A stretch of DNA of 64,000 bases from contig NZ_OZ244111.1 in assembly GCF_965215655.1 (NCBI RefSeq), positions 2,418,001-2,482,000 on the forward strand. Direction: 5' to 3'. The translations under genes were made by a program, and so were the position numbers. Shown here piece after piece: positions 9,174 through 17,607 of the stretch (its first letter is position 1; every line of letters starts with the position of its first letter). This DNA comes from Nioella sp965215655. GTDB lineage: Bacteria; Pseudomonadota; Alphaproteobacteria; Rhodobacterales; Rhodobacteraceae. The notes below the pieces were generated by a model. The model saw nothing but the letters and a program-made list of their open reading frames with translations, ran no database searches and was not told the DNA's origin.

Positions 9174-9236
9174 TTGCGCGTGTGAGATCCAAGGGATATA
9201 GATATTTTCAACCCGCATGGAGGAGGCTGGTTTTCA

Positions 9237-10868
9237 ATGTATGACTATATCATCGTCGGCGCCGGATCGGCCGGCTGTGTGCTCGCCAACCGACTGAGCG
9301 CCGATCCGAGCAACAAAGTCCTTCTTCTGGAGGCTGGCGGGCCGGACAGGGATCCCATGATCCACATGCCCGGCGGCTTCGCCTTGCTTCAGAAGCCGAG
9401 CGTAAACTACTGCTATGCAACTGCGCCACAGAAACACCTGAACAACAGGGAGCTTTGGTTCCCGCTTGGAAAGACGCTCGGCGGGTCGAGCTCCATCAAC
9501 GGCATGATCTACATTCGCGGCCAAAGGGAAGATTACGACAGTTGGGCCGAGGCCGGAAACTCTGGCTGGTCATATGAGAACGTCCTTCCCTATTTCCGCC
9601 GTGCCGAAAACAACGATACGATCGCAGACGAGTATCATGGCACCGACGGGCCCCTTCACGTCTCGAACCAAAGATCGCCACATATCATCTGCAAGGACTA
9701 CATCCGCGCAGCACAACAGGCCGGTCACAAGCTGAACCCGGATTTCAACGGTGATGATCAGTTGGGAACGGGTCTGTACCAGGTCACGCAGCATAATGGA
9801 CGCCGCGCTTCTGCAGCAGTCTGCTATCTGCATCCGGTTATGAACCGTCCGAACCTGACGGTCATAACGCGCGCGCAGAGCAAACGCGTCATCTTGGAAA
9901 ACCGCCGCGCCGTCGGGGTGGAATACATCAAGGGCGGCAAGGTCGAGATTGCCCGCTGTGATCGCGAGATCCTGCTTTCATCCGGCAGCATCGGCACCGC
10001 GAAACTGCTGCTTCTGTCTGGGATCGGGCCGACAGATGAGCTGACGCAGTACGGCATCGACATGCAGTATCACATGGACGGCGTCGGCAAGAACTACCAG
10101 GATCACCTGAACACATACGTTGTCTGTGATCTTGAAAAACCAATCTCTTACGACGGCCAGCACAAGTTTCCGAAGAATATCAAACACGGGATACAGTACG
10201 CGCTCTACCGTACCGGGGCTCCAACCTCTCCCGTGGCCGAAGGCGGGTGCTTCATTGACGTAAATGGAACAGGTCGCGCCGACCTTCAGACGCATATCCT
10301 CCCCGCCTATGTCGTGAACGGTGCGCGCACCCATGTCCCCGGCCACGGATTGACCATCAACACTTGCAACATGCGGCCAACAAGTCGCGGGCAAGTGACC
10401 CTGCGATCTGCCGATCCGAACGATATGCCGTCCATCGACCCGAACTATCTTGATACGGAGTACGACCGGCACATGTCCATTCAGGCCGTCCGGCATGTTC
10501 GCGAGATCCTGGCGCAGCCCGCGATCGCACAACACATCAAGCGGGAACGCTACCCTAGCGCCGAGGCGACCACCGATGAACAGATCCTTGCATACGCCCG
10601 CGAATTCGCCTCTGTCGACTACCACCCGGTCGGCACCTGCAAGATGGGAACTGACGACATGGCCGTGGTCGACCCGGAACTGAGGGTTCACGGGCTGGAG
10701 GGTTTGCGCGTTTGCGACAACTCCATCATGCCATTCCTGAACAGCGGCAATACCAATGCCCCTGCGATCATGATTGGCGAGAAGGCTGCGGCGATGATCC
10801 TCGGCGAACCACCCCTTTACCAGAAAGTCCCGAAGCGGACTTTCTTCCCAGTCGCTCAGACGGCCTGA
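9237..10868 (+). CDS. GMC-family FAD oxidoreductase (choline dehydrogenase-like)
   Basis: Flavoprotein of 543 residues that would oxidise an alcohol group to an aldehyde or ketone. The N-terminus has the dinucleotide motif GAGSAG at 8-13 followed by LLLEAGG. The GMC signatures GKTLGGSSSINGMIYIRG and SSGSIGTAKLLLLSGIGP are present, and the C-terminal active site has HPVGTCKMG (His at about 463) and the later Asn in NSGNTNAPAI. There is no signal peptide, so it is cytoplasmic or peripheral to the membrane. It begins the rightward operon, 13 bp before the LacI regulator. With the aldehyde dehydrogenase of the opposite operon it could form a two-step oxidation. It resembles glucoside 3-dehydrogenase/alcohol dehydrogenase-type enzymes only at family level. 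Confidence 0.92.
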   Translation: MYDYIIVGAGSAGCVLANRLSADPSNKVLLLEAGGPDRDPMIHMPGGFALLQKPSVNYCYATAPQKHLNNRELWFPLGKTLGGSSSINGMIYIRGQREDYDSWAEAGNSGWSYENVLPYFRRAENNDTIADEYHGTDGPLHVSNQRSPHIICKDYIRAAQQAGHKLNPDFNGDDQLGTGLYQVTQHNGRRASAAVCYLHPVMNRPNLTVITRAQSKRVILENRRAVGVEYIKGGKVEIARCDREILLSSGSIGTAKLLLLSGIGPTDELTQYGIDMQYHMDGVGKNYQDHLNTYVVCDLEKPISYDGQHKFPKNIKHGIQYALYRTGAPTSPVAEGGCFIDVNGTGRADLQTHILPAYVVNGARTHVPGHGLTINTCNMRPTSRGQVTLRSADPNDMPSIDPNYLDTEYDRHMSIQAVRHVREILAQPAIAQHIKRERYPSAEATTDEQILAYAREFASVDYHPVGTCKMGTDDMAVVDPELRVHGLEGLRVCDNSIMPFLNSGNTNAPAIMIGEKAAAMILGEPPLYQKVPKRTFFPVAQTA

Positions 10869-10881
10869 TCGGGAGACCTTG

Positions 10882-11916
10882 ATGACAGGTTCAAAGAAAG
10901 TAACCCTTAAGGACGTCGCGGAAATGGCCGGCGTGTCGCCCGCGACGGTCTCGCTGGTCGTGCAGGGCAAAGGCAACCTGAAGGACGAGACGCGCGAAAG
11001 CGTTCTCAGAACCATCGAGGAAACGGGCTACTCCCGAAAAGCACCCTCGACCCGAAAGGTGCAGGGCGCCCAGTTTGCATTGGTCGTCGATGACATCGCA
11101 AACCCGTATTTTCACGCGCTCTATGAAGGGCTGGACAAGGTTCTCGCTGATGCCGGTGCCTGCACCTCCATCCTCTCCACGCATGACTCCATTGCGCGCC
11201 AGCGCCAGCTTTTGCACGATCTCTGGGAGTCCGGTATTGCGGGCGTTGTTCTGGTGCCTGCAACCGGAACGACGTACCTAGATCTCCAAGAGTTCGAGAA
11301 CCGCAGACGCCCGCTCCTGATGGCCGTTCGCCGTATAGGCCAGTCTCCGTTCGATTACGTTGGCGCCAACCCGATGGTCGGCATGCAGCTTGCGACGGAG
11401 CACCTTGCCGCGCTAGGGCATGAGAAAATCGGCTTTATTGGCGGGTATCAGAAAAACTTCGCATATTCTGAACGCTATGCAGGATTTGCATCGTCACTTA
11501 TGAGCCACGGCTTGGAACTCGATCCTACGCTCATTCGCAATGGCGGCTCGACCCGCGCGTTCGGCTACTCTGCTGCGCGCGACGTGCTTGCGGCGAAGAA
11601 CCACCCGACCGCGTTGATTGGATACAACGACCTCGTCGCGATCGGAATCATGGACGCGGTCGTCGCGTCCGGCCTCAGGGTCGGCAAGGATATCGCGGTA
11701 ATCGGATACGATGACATTCCTGAAGCAGCCTTGCAGCCAGTGCCACTGACCTCTGTTGCGACGCCTGCAGAGAAGCTCGGCGAAATGGTGGGGCAGGCAT
11801 TGCAGAGCTGGTCGCTGGACCGGAGCAGCGGCAGCCCTCTCGACATCACCTACCCCCCTCGATTGATCGTTCGCGAGAGCTGCGGGGCCTCTATTGAGAC
11901 GGAGAACAGGAGCTGA
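10882..11916 (+). CDS. LacI-family transcriptional regulator
   Basis: DNA-binding repressor/activator of 344 residues. The N-terminal helix-turn-helix is textbook (VTLKDVAEMAGVSPATVSLVV, hinge ...ETGYSRKAPSTRK), followed by a sugar-binding periplasmic-type effector domain (ALVVDDIANPYFHALYEGLD; ALIGYNDLVAIGIMDAV; DIAVIGYDDIPEAALQPVPLTSV). A TTG lies one codon upstream, but the ATG at 10882 has GGGAG at good spacing. It sits inside the operon between the GMC enzyme and the DUF1349 gene. It probably senses a sugar or uronide intermediate and binds the paired sites in the 8782-9236 region. Confidence 0.93.
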   Translation: MTGSKKVTLKDVAEMAGVSPATVSLVVQGKGNLKDETRESVLRTIEETGYSRKAPSTRKVQGAQFALVVDDIANPYFHALYEGLDKVLADAGACTSILSTHDSIARQRQLLHDLWESGIAGVVLVPATGTTYLDLQEFENRRRPLLMAVRRIGQSPFDYVGANPMVGMQLATEHLAALGHEKIGFIGGYQKNFAYSERYAGFASSLMSHGLELDPTLIRNGGSTRAFGYSAARDVLAAKNHPTALIGYNDLVAIGIMDAVVASGLRVGKDIAVIGYDDIPEAALQPVPLTSVATPAEKLGEMVGQALQSWSLDRSSGSPLDITYPPRLIVRESCGASIETENRS

Positions 11917-12500
11917 TGACGATGGCAAGAACCCTGTCAGACGGCACTTGGCTGAATCCCCCTCGTGCCTGGGATATGCGCGAAGGCGTATTGACCCTCT
12001 CGACCTTGCCCAAAACAGACTTCTGGCGCGAAACACATTACGGGTTCATCCGCGATGACGGGCACTTCTGGCAGGTGCCGGCACCAGAGGCATTCACCGC
12101 AACCCTGTCTTTCGAGGGCCAATACGAAACGCTCTACGATCAGGCGGGGCTGATGCTGCGGGTCGATGCGGAAAACTGGATCAAGTGCGGGATCGAGCAC
12201 TCGGACGGGATGACCAATTTCTCAATCGTCGTGACTCGCGGAAGATCAGACTGGTCCGTCGTGGGTCAACCGCTCATCTCCGGCCTTCAAACGGTTCGCC
12301 TGACCGCCCGAAACAACGCGATCATCGCGCATTTCATGTCGGCTGACGGGGCATGGCAGCTTATGCGCGTCGCAGATTTTCCAACGGCTACGGGCGCGAT
12401 GATCGGCCCGATGGCGTGTTCGCCCGAACGGGGGGGCTTCAAGGCCCGCTTTCACGCTCTGAATATCACATCACCAATAGAAAATCCGTTGCACGGATAA
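11916..12500 (+). CDS. DUF1349 domain protein (concanavalin A-like fold)
   Basis: Protein of 194 residues matching the DUF1349 family of jelly-roll, carbohydrate-locus proteins: TDFWRETHYGFIRDDGHFW, YDQAGLMLRVDAENWIKCGIE, DGMTNFSIVVTRGRSDWS and the C-terminal IGPMACSPERGGFKARF. No signal peptide is seen, so it is probably cytoplasmic. Its start overlaps the LacI stop; an alternative ATG two codons on (11922) has better spacing to the AGGAG at 11908-11912. The position between a LacI regulator and a GH88 hydrolase fits a role in sugar handling, perhaps as a mutarotase-like or binding helper, but its activity is not known. Confidence 0.8.
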   Translation: MTMARTLSDGTWLNPPRAWDMREGVLTLSTLPKTDFWRETHYGFIRDDGHFWQVPAPEAFTATLSFEGQYETLYDQAGLMLRVDAENWIKCGIEHSDGMTNFSIVVTRGRSDWSVVGQPLISGLQTVRLTARNNAIIAHFMSADGAWQLMRVADFPTATGAMIGPMACSPERGGFKARFHALNITSPIENPLHG

Positions 12501-12517
12501 ACAGGGAAGACGTCACC

Positions 12518-13702
12518 ATGTCCAACACCGTCCCAACGCATATCGCGGCCGCGCTCGACCTCATCGCCAAGAAGACCCTTGAGGACGAGACCACGATCGG
12601 CTCCGCATTCCCCTATGTCACCCATCCCGATGGCTCTTGGGACACGATGTCTGTCAGCATTTCCGCTGGATATACCGGTGAAAACTGGAGCCATGGCAAC
12701 TGGTTTTGCGGCTTCTGGGTCGGGCTGCTTCTGACCAGCTATCTGCATACCCGCGACGAAAAGTACCTCCAACTTGCCGCTGACCGCATGGTTCTGGTCG
12801 AGGAACGCGCAAGCGACGGAAACACCCATGATATCGGGTTCATCTTTCTGAGCTCCGCCATGCCGTTCTACCGGATCACAGGCGACGAACGCCATCGCGC
12901 AACCGCCCTGCGGGCCGCCGACAAACTACGCTCACGCCTCGTCGTCACACAGCGCGGATCCTACGTGTCTTCCTGGGGGCCGATGACCGACCCGCGCGGA
13001 CGCGCAGCATCGGCGATTGATACCATGGCCAATATCCCGCTGCTCTACTGGGCCGCGAAAGAGGCTGACGATGCCAGTTTCCGGCTTGCCGCGGAAGAAC
13101 ACGCCAAGATGACGATGCTGTCCTTCAACCGCCCAGACAATACCCAGTATCATGCCGTGGAATACGACACCACGACTGGAGAACGTCTTCGCGGCTACAC
13201 CTATCAGGGCGCGCATGATGAGAGCTACTGGTCCCGTGGCACCGGTTGGGCCGTCATGGGCCTTGCTGTCACCGCAGCGAATTCCAGCAAAGTGGACTAT
13301 CTCAGCCAGGCTATCGCAATCTCCGAGAAATGGTTCGAAGCTCTCGGAGACAAGCCCGTGCCGCCCTATGACTTCGATGCAACCGGCGACAATGTCCCGG
13401 AGGACTCGGCCGCCAGCGCAATCATGGCTGCGGGGCTGCTGGACCTTGCCGATCTTCACCCCGATGAGGCCGTCGCCGCAGTATGGCGCGCGAAAGCCGA
13501 ATGGCTGGTCGAGGGCCTGTGCGGAGACTACCTTGCTACCGAAGACTGCCATCGCGGAATTCTGAAACATGGCTGCTATTCGGAACCGCACAAGATAGGC
13601 CCGGATGCTGCTGTGATGTTCGGCGACTACTTCTTCGCGGAAGCGCTCGCCAGACTCGCTTTCCCAGGAATGTTTATCGAGAAATACGATCGCTTGAAGT
13701 AA
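12518..13702 (+). CDS. Glycoside hydrolase family 88, unsaturated glucuronyl hydrolase
   Basis: Removes a 4,5-unsaturated uronic acid from the non-reducing end of oligosaccharides left by polysaccharide lyases. The protein has 394 residues, close to the usual 370-400. The two acidic residues expected in this family are visible in NTHDIGF (Asp104) and in SAIDTMANIPLLYWA (Asp167), and the later YWSRGTGWAVMG matches the family's ARGQAW-like block. There is no signal peptide, so it acts on imported oligosaccharide. The start at 12518 follows AGGGAAGA; the frame is open upstream but overlaps the DUF1349 gene. It is the last gene of the rightward operon and gives the best clue to the locus substrate: a lyase product of a uronate polymer such as ulvan or a glycosaminoglycan. 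Confidence 0.9.
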   Translation: MSNTVPTHIAAALDLIAKKTLEDETTIGSAFPYVTHPDGSWDTMSVSISAGYTGENWSHGNWFCGFWVGLLLTSYLHTRDEKYLQLAADRMVLVEERASDGNTHDIGFIFLSSAMPFYRITGDERHRATALRAADKLRSRLVVTQRGSYVSSWGPMTDPRGRAASAIDTMANIPLLYWAAKEADDASFRLAAEEHAKMTMLSFNRPDNTQYHAVEYDTTTGERLRGYTYQGAHDESYWSRGTGWAVMGLAVTAANSSKVDYLSQAIAISEKWFEALGDKPVPPYDFDATGDNVPEDSAASAIMAAGLLDLADLHPDEAVAAVWRAKAEWLVEGLCGDYLATEDCHRGILKHGCYSEPHKIGPDAAVMFGDYFFAEALARLAFPGMFIEKYDRLK

Positions 13703-13770
13703 GCTGCCCCTGCCATCCGGCGCGGTATATCGGTTCCGACCCCCTGACCTGTCCCCCGGCGGTCCCTCGA

Positions 13771-14341
13771 TTATAACGAGAGTCTGCAGGTTTGATTTTG
13801 ATAATCATGGGTTTCGGTTTGGGCAAGCGCGCCGGGGGCTGAGCCCTCAAATTGCTCAAGCGCTCGGCCCGCTTGCAGTGGCGTCTGGTTTCCAAGCGAT
13901 GAGTGCGACCAGACGGCGTTGTAGTCATATCGCCAAAGGGCCAGCTTTCTTCGCGCATCATCGAGGCTTTCGAATATCTCCTCATTCAAGAGCTCGTCGC
14001 GCAGACTGCCGTTGAACGACTCGATGAAGGCATTCTGCTACGGTTTCCCAGGGTCGATGTAATGCCACGGCACATCGTTCTGGTCGGCCCATCTCAGGAT
14101 GGCCCGGCTTGTGAACTCCGTCCCGTTTTCACTGACGATGCAACCTGGTTTTCAGTAGACCCGCACCGACGCGTCCAGCTCGCGGGCGACACGAGCTCCC
14201 GAGATACTGGTGTCAGCCATCAGGCGCAGGTTTTCGCGGCAGCAATCGTTGATCACCGCCAGAATGCGGAACTTGCGTGAAGCACCGAAGCTGTCCGACA
14301 GAAAATCCAGCGACCAGCGCGCATTTGCGCGCGCCGCCTCC
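13771..14341 (-). pseudogene. IS3-family transposase (integrase core), truncated with internal stops
   Basis: Reading the minus strand, the C-terminal part of an IS3 OrfB-type transposase is recognisable: RWSLDFLSDSFGASRKF, ENGTEFTSRAILRWADQNDV, HYIDPGKP, NAFIESFNGSLRDELLNEEIF and WRYDYNAVWSHSSLGNQTP. The DDE-domain residues are partly kept. The frame is interrupted by a TGA at 14152-14154 and a TAG at 14038-14040, both in the same frame as the flanking homology, and the N-terminal part is missing. The fragment ends at a TAA at 13771. It cannot make a functional enzyme. Confidence 0.85.
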
Positions 14342-14441
14342 GAAGCTTCTTGCGCATAACAGGCTGCCCCGCTGCATCTGCCCCGTGGACCTGAAACACA
14401 TGCTTCGCCAGATCGAGCCCGACCATGACAATCTCCGACAT
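14340..14441 (-). pseudogene. IS110-family transposase, N-terminal fragment
   Basis: From an ATG at 14441 the minus strand encodes MSEIVMVGLDLAKHVFQVHG..., the conserved start of IS110/IS1111-type transposases with the first Asp of the DEDD site in GLDLAK. Similarity stops after about 33 residues, where the sequence runs out of frame into the IS3-type fragment. Upstream sequence to about 14550 may be the rest of the IS110 end. Confidence 0.7.
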
Positions 14442-14627
14442 GATCGTCCTCCTTTGTGGATCATCGCAGACCCACTTTGGAACATCGATGCCGTCGGGTG
14501 GGCCGGTCACATCATCAAGGCCCACTGCAAAGCATCGCCACAAAACAGGGAAGGTGGTTATGGAGGTGGACTAAAATACTCTTTTTATAAAAATGTCTAA
14601 TATTATAAGTTATTTAGAGCATTTCTA

Positions 14628-14712
14628 TGGTGCGGGTGGAGGGACTTGAACCCCCACGCCTTGCGGCGCCAGAACCTAAATCTGGTGCGTCTACCAATTT
14701 CGCCACACCCGC
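14628..14712 (-). tRNA. tRNA-Leu (anticodon UAG)
   Basis: The minus strand folds as a class II tRNA. The acceptor GCGGGTG pairs with CACCCGC, the D-arm region is TGGCGAAATTGGTAGACGCA, and the anticodon stem CCAGA/TCTGG encloses a loop with TAG at 14678-14676. A variable arm (CGCCGCAAGGCG-like) and the T-arm GGGGGTTCAAGTCCCTC follow. CCA is encoded at 14628-14630. Its 3' end points toward the IS debris and the sugar locus, the side where an element integrating into a tRNA gene would lie. Confidence 0.96.
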
Positions 14713-14898
14713 ACGATCCGCAGGCAGTCGCCTGACAGTGGCGGGTCTTTAGCAAAGGCCCGCGCCAGTGGCGAGAGGGATTTTGCGGGTTTTTGGGGGT
14801 TTCGCTTCGAGAAAGCCCTTGGGTCGGCCCCAGCCTTTGCATTAACCTGCCGGAAAGACATGGCGAGGTAGCATCGCCGGGACTGAGCAGGAATTGGC

Positions 14899-15387
14899 AT
14901 GACGGATCTGAGAGACGGGTCTCCGACCGGGGAAGCGACGCAGAGACAGCTTTCCGGCGCGATGCTGCCGCCGGGGACGGAGATTCTGACACTGGCCGGC
15001 GCATTGCCCGCAGAGGCGCTCTATCCCGGCGACCGGGTGATCACACGCGACGCGGGCGCGCAGGGTCTGCGACGGATCTTCCGCCATGACGTGCCTGAGG
15101 AGATGCGCTTCGTCTTCATTCGCAAGGATGCGCTCGGTGGCAAGCCTGTGCGCGATCTGCTGCTGCCTGCCGACCAGAAGATCCTGCTGCGCGACTGGCG
15201 GGCACAGGCGCTATTCGGCACGCCGGCCGCACGGGTGCCACTGTCGCGGCTTGTCGATGGCGAGGTCATCTGCTGGAGCGATGCGCGCCCCGAAGCCCTG
15301 CTGACCCTGCAATTCGACCGCGCCCACGTGCTGTATGCCGACGGGCTCGAGGTGATCAGCGCGGCGCAGGACATCGCCCAGGTCTGA
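14899..15387 (+). CDS. Stand-alone Hint-domain protein
   Basis: Protein of 162 residues whose core matches the Hint (hedgehog/intein) fold of alphaproteobacterial proteins: LPPGTEILTLAGALPAEALYPGDRVITRDAGAQGLRRI, then KDALGGKPVRDLLLPADQKILLRDWRAQALFG and a C-terminal region containing FDRAHVLYADGLEVIS, which keeps a conserved His. The usual nucleophilic Cys before PGT is replaced by Leu-Pro, so self-cleavage by the standard mechanism looks impossible. No signal peptide is seen. It stands alone between a tRNA gene and convergent nnrDE. Its function is unknown. Confidence 0.75.
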   Translation: MTDLRDGSPTGEATQRQLSGAMLPPGTEILTLAGALPAEALYPGDRVITRDAGAQGLRRIFRHDVPEEMRFVFIRKDALGGKPVRDLLLPADQKILLRDWRAQALFGTPAARVPLSRLVDGEVICWSDARPEALLTLQFDRAHVLYADGLEVISAAQDIAQV

Positions 15388-15449
15388 GAGCAGGGGCAAG
15401 CCGCCTTCCGCAGACCCGCCCCGGGGACGTATGCCGGGGTGGAACGGGA

Positions 15450-17030
15450 TCACGCCATCGTTTGCAGGCTGCGGAAGAGACCCGGCAACTGATCCGCCAG
15501 ATCTTCCGCGATGAGACCCGGGCCGAAAAGACGTGCGGCTTCCGCATGGAGCCAGGCCGCGGTTTCCGCGGCGCGTTTCGGGGGGAACCGGCGGGCAAGC
15601 AGGCCGGTGAGGAAACCTGCCAGCACATCGCCAGATCCGGCTGTCGCCAACCAGGGTGCCGCGCGATCATAGGCGGCGGCGTGGATTGACGCCTGACCGT
15701 TCGGCGCCGCGATGACCGTGTCCGGCCCCTTGAGCAGCACCGTGCAGCCCGCTCGCGCGGCCGCCTCTCGTGTTGCGTCGATCTTTGAATAGGCGGGGCC
15801 GGCCATGGGCGCAGAGCTCAACCTTGCCGCGATATCGGGGAAAAGCCGGGCGAACTCACCGCCATGGGGGGTTAGAACACAAGCCTCATGCAGCTGCGCG
15901 AACAGCGCGTCCGGATCCTGTGCAAATGCGCTCAGCGCATCCGCGTCCAGCACCGTCCCGCGCCGGGCCGCAAGTGCCTGCGCCACCAGATCGCGGGTGC
16001 CCTGCCCCAGCCCCAGCCCCGGTCCGACACACAGGGCGTTCAGGCGTGCATCGGTCAGCAGATCGGCCAGTCCTTCGGCCCCCTCGCATTTGCGCAGCAT
16101 GATCGCGGTCAGCTGGCAGGCACATTCCATCATGGCAGAGCCTGGCGCCGCCACGGTGACCAACCCGGCCCCGATGCGCAATGCGCCACGGGCTGCCAGA
16201 CGGGCCGCGCCTGAATGGCCCATCGGGCCGGACAACACCAGCGCATGACCGTGATCATATTTGTGTCCCCCTTGTCGCTTCGCCAGATCGCGGGGCGAGG
16301 TGACGAGGGTCGCAAGCGGGCCAAGCCGCACCCCAGCCGGGGCCGGGCGACGGGGTGGGATCGCGGCCCGAGGGGCCAGCCCGATATCGGCGACCGCAAC
16401 CGCCCCGCAGGCCGCCGGGCCGCTGGCCAGGTAGTGCCCCGGCCGGGCACGGTGGAAAGTCACCGTGAGGTCGGCATTTGGCAGACCGGCCTCGCTATCA
16501 ACCAGCACGCGGCCGCTGTCCATGCACAGCCCCGTGGGGCTATCGACGGCAAGTTTGCGACAGTTTCGCCCGCGATTCCCCATGCCGATCACCATGGGCG
16601 AAACGATCTCATGTGGCACCGGCCGGGTCAGGCCCGCGCCGAACACCGCATCGACCACCAGATCGGCCCGCGCCCCGGCAATCGCCTCGCCATCCCAGGG
16701 CCGTACCTCGCCAAGGGCCTGCCAACGGCTGCAATTCAGCGCGGCATCCGGCGGCAAGCGGTCGGGATCGCCGAAAAGATGCAGCGCGACCGACCAGCCC
16801 GCCTGATGCAGCAGCCGGGCAATGACGAACCCGTCGCCGCCATTATTGCCGGGACCACAGAGCACCAGCGCCCGGAACGACCCCGCCCGAAGCTCGGGCC
16901 AATGCGCCAGTAGCGCCGCGACAACCCCTGCCCCGGCGCGCTCCATCAGCTCTTGTCCGGTGACCGGACCGGCCTCCATCGCGGCGGTTTCCAGGCTCCG
17001 CATCTGTGCGGCGGTCAGCAACTCGGTCAT
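15450..17030 (-). CDS. nnrDE: Bifunctional NAD(P)H-hydrate epimerase / ADP-dependent dehydratase
   Basis: Repairs hydrated NADH and NADPH. The 526-residue protein is the fused form. The N-terminal YjeF_N epimerase domain (about 1-215) has GQELMERAGAGV and CGPGNNGGDGFVIARLL. The C-terminal ribokinase-like YjeF_C dehydratase domain (about 235-515) has KYDHGHALVLSGPMGHSGAARLAA, VLTPHGGEFARLFPD and ATAGSGDVLAGFLTGLLARR. All expected nucleotide-binding motifs are present and the length is normal for the fusion. It is transcribed divergently from glnB across a 188-bp gap. Confidence 0.95.
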   Translation of the reverse strand: MTELLTAAQMRSLETAAMEAGPVTGQELMERAGAGVVAALLAHWPELRAGSFRALVLCGPGNNGGDGFVIARLLHQAGWSVALHLFGDPDRLPPDAALNCSRWQALGEVRPWDGEAIAGARADLVVDAVFGAGLTRPVPHEIVSPMVIGMGNRGRNCRKLAVDSPTGLCMDSGRVLVDSEAGLPNADLTVTFHRARPGHYLASGPAACGAVAVADIGLAPRAAIPPRRPAPAGVRLGPLATLVTSPRDLAKRQGGHKYDHGHALVLSGPMGHSGAARLAARGALRIGAGLVTVAAPGSAMMECACQLTAIMLRKCEGAEGLADLLTDARLNALCVGPGLGLGQGTRDLVAQALAARRGTVLDADALSAFAQDPDALFAQLHEACVLTPHGGEFARLFPDIAARLSSAPMAGPAYSKIDATREAAARAGCTVLLKGPDTVIAAPNGQASIHAAAYDRAAPWLATAGSGDVLAGFLTGLLARRFPPKRAAETAAWLHAEAARLFGPGLIAEDLADQLPGLFRSLQTMA

Positions 17031-17067
17031 GCCGGTATGGCCCCTTGGCGATCATGAGTTTTCACAG

Positions 17068-17086
17068 TGCACAATTTTTATGCGCA
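17068..17086. promoter_or_regulatory. Imperfect palindrome upstream of glnB
   Basis: TGCACA, 7 AT-rich bases, then TGCGCA: a near-symmetric element about 130 bp before the glnB start. It recalls NtrC-type half-sites (TGCAC/GTGCA), but the spacing is 2 bp longer than the enteric consensus, so NtrC binding is only a possibility. Confidence 0.25.
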
Positions 17087-17218
17087 TTGCGTTTGTTTTG
17101 GGCGGTCGCTGCGGAATCCCGGACGGCAAGCCCCCCTGTGTCACGCTACCCGATTGCGACCCCATCGGGAAAGTGGTGTCACGGGCCTGCAATACTCGGG
17201 CCAGAGGAGTCGGCAGAC

Positions 17219-17557
17219 ATGAAAAAGATCGAAGCCATCATCAAGCCGTTCAAACTGGACGAGGTGAAAGAGGCCCTTCAGGAGATTGGCATCCAGGGCC
17301 TCAGCGTCACCGAGGTCAAGGGTTTCGGACGTCAGAAAGGCCATACCGAGCTGTATCGCGGCGCGGAATATGTGGTCGACTTCCTGCCCAAGGTGAAAAT
17401 CGACGTTGTCCTGTCCGATGACATGGTTGACGGCGCGATCGAAGCGATCGTGGACGCAGCCAAGACCGACAAGATCGGCGACGGCAAGATTTTCGTCTCG
17501 TCCGTCGAACAGGCGATCCGCATCCGCACGGGCGAAAGCGGCGAAGACGCTCTCTGA
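17219..17557 (+). CDS. glnB: Nitrogen regulatory protein P-II
   Basis: Trimeric signalling protein that reads 2-oxoglutarate and ATP/ADP and controls glutamine synthetase adenylylation and NtrB/NtrC. The protein is 112 residues, the canonical size, beginning MKKIEAIIKPFKLDEVKEAL. The T-loop has Tyr51 (in LYRGAEYVVDFLPK), the uridylylation site of the GlnB type. The C-terminal block GDGKIFVSSVEQAIRIRTGESGEDAL is standard. The ATG at 17219 follows AGAGGAG; an open frame runs upstream but is not conserved. glnA follows 50 bp later, the classic alphaproteobacterial glnB-glnA operon, which favours GlnB over GlnK. Confidence 0.97.
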   Translation: MKKIEAIIKPFKLDEVKEALQEIGIQGLSVTEVKGFGRQKGHTELYRGAEYVVDFLPKVKIDVVLSDDMVDGAIEAIVDAAKTDKIGDGKIFVSSVEQAIRIRTGESGEDAL

Positions 17558-17607
17558 GCGGCGCTTTCCCCTTATCAACAGTCAACTACTCTCAAGGACA
17601 CTTGGAC

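Larger units (their letters stand above)
8782..9236. promoter_or_regulatory. Divergent control region between the two uronide-locus operons
   Basis: This 455-bp stretch holds no credible gene. It separates the binding-protein operon (leftward) from the GMC-LacI operon (rightward), so it must carry both promoters. It is AT-rich around 8905-8950 and 9150-9215, near each end. Two related inverted-repeat elements, listed separately, sit in those AT-rich parts. A strong ribosome-binding site GGAGGAGG lies just before the GMC start at 9237. Confidence 0.7.
13745..14441 (-). mobile_element. Chimeric IS remnant: IS3-type fragment joined to IS110-type fragment
   Basis: The 925 bp between the GH88 gene and the tRNA contain no intact gene. 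The left part begins with a terminal sequence TGACCTGTCCCCCGG at 13745-13759, followed by the end of an IS3-family transposase. The right part, from about 14340 to 14441, is the start of an IS110-family transposase. Both are on the minus strand and join abruptly near 14335-14350. No target-site duplication or left end could be identified. Confidence 0.7.

Noticed and set aside
14899..15387. Hint protein considered as an intein or homing element
   Set aside because: No endonuclease domain, no host extein, and no catalytic Cys at the N-terminal junction.
17068..17086. Palindrome before glnB as a definite NtrC site
   Set aside because: Spacing and arms do not match the enteric consensus well, and the alphaproteobacterial consensus was not evident, so it is listed only as a low-confidence element.
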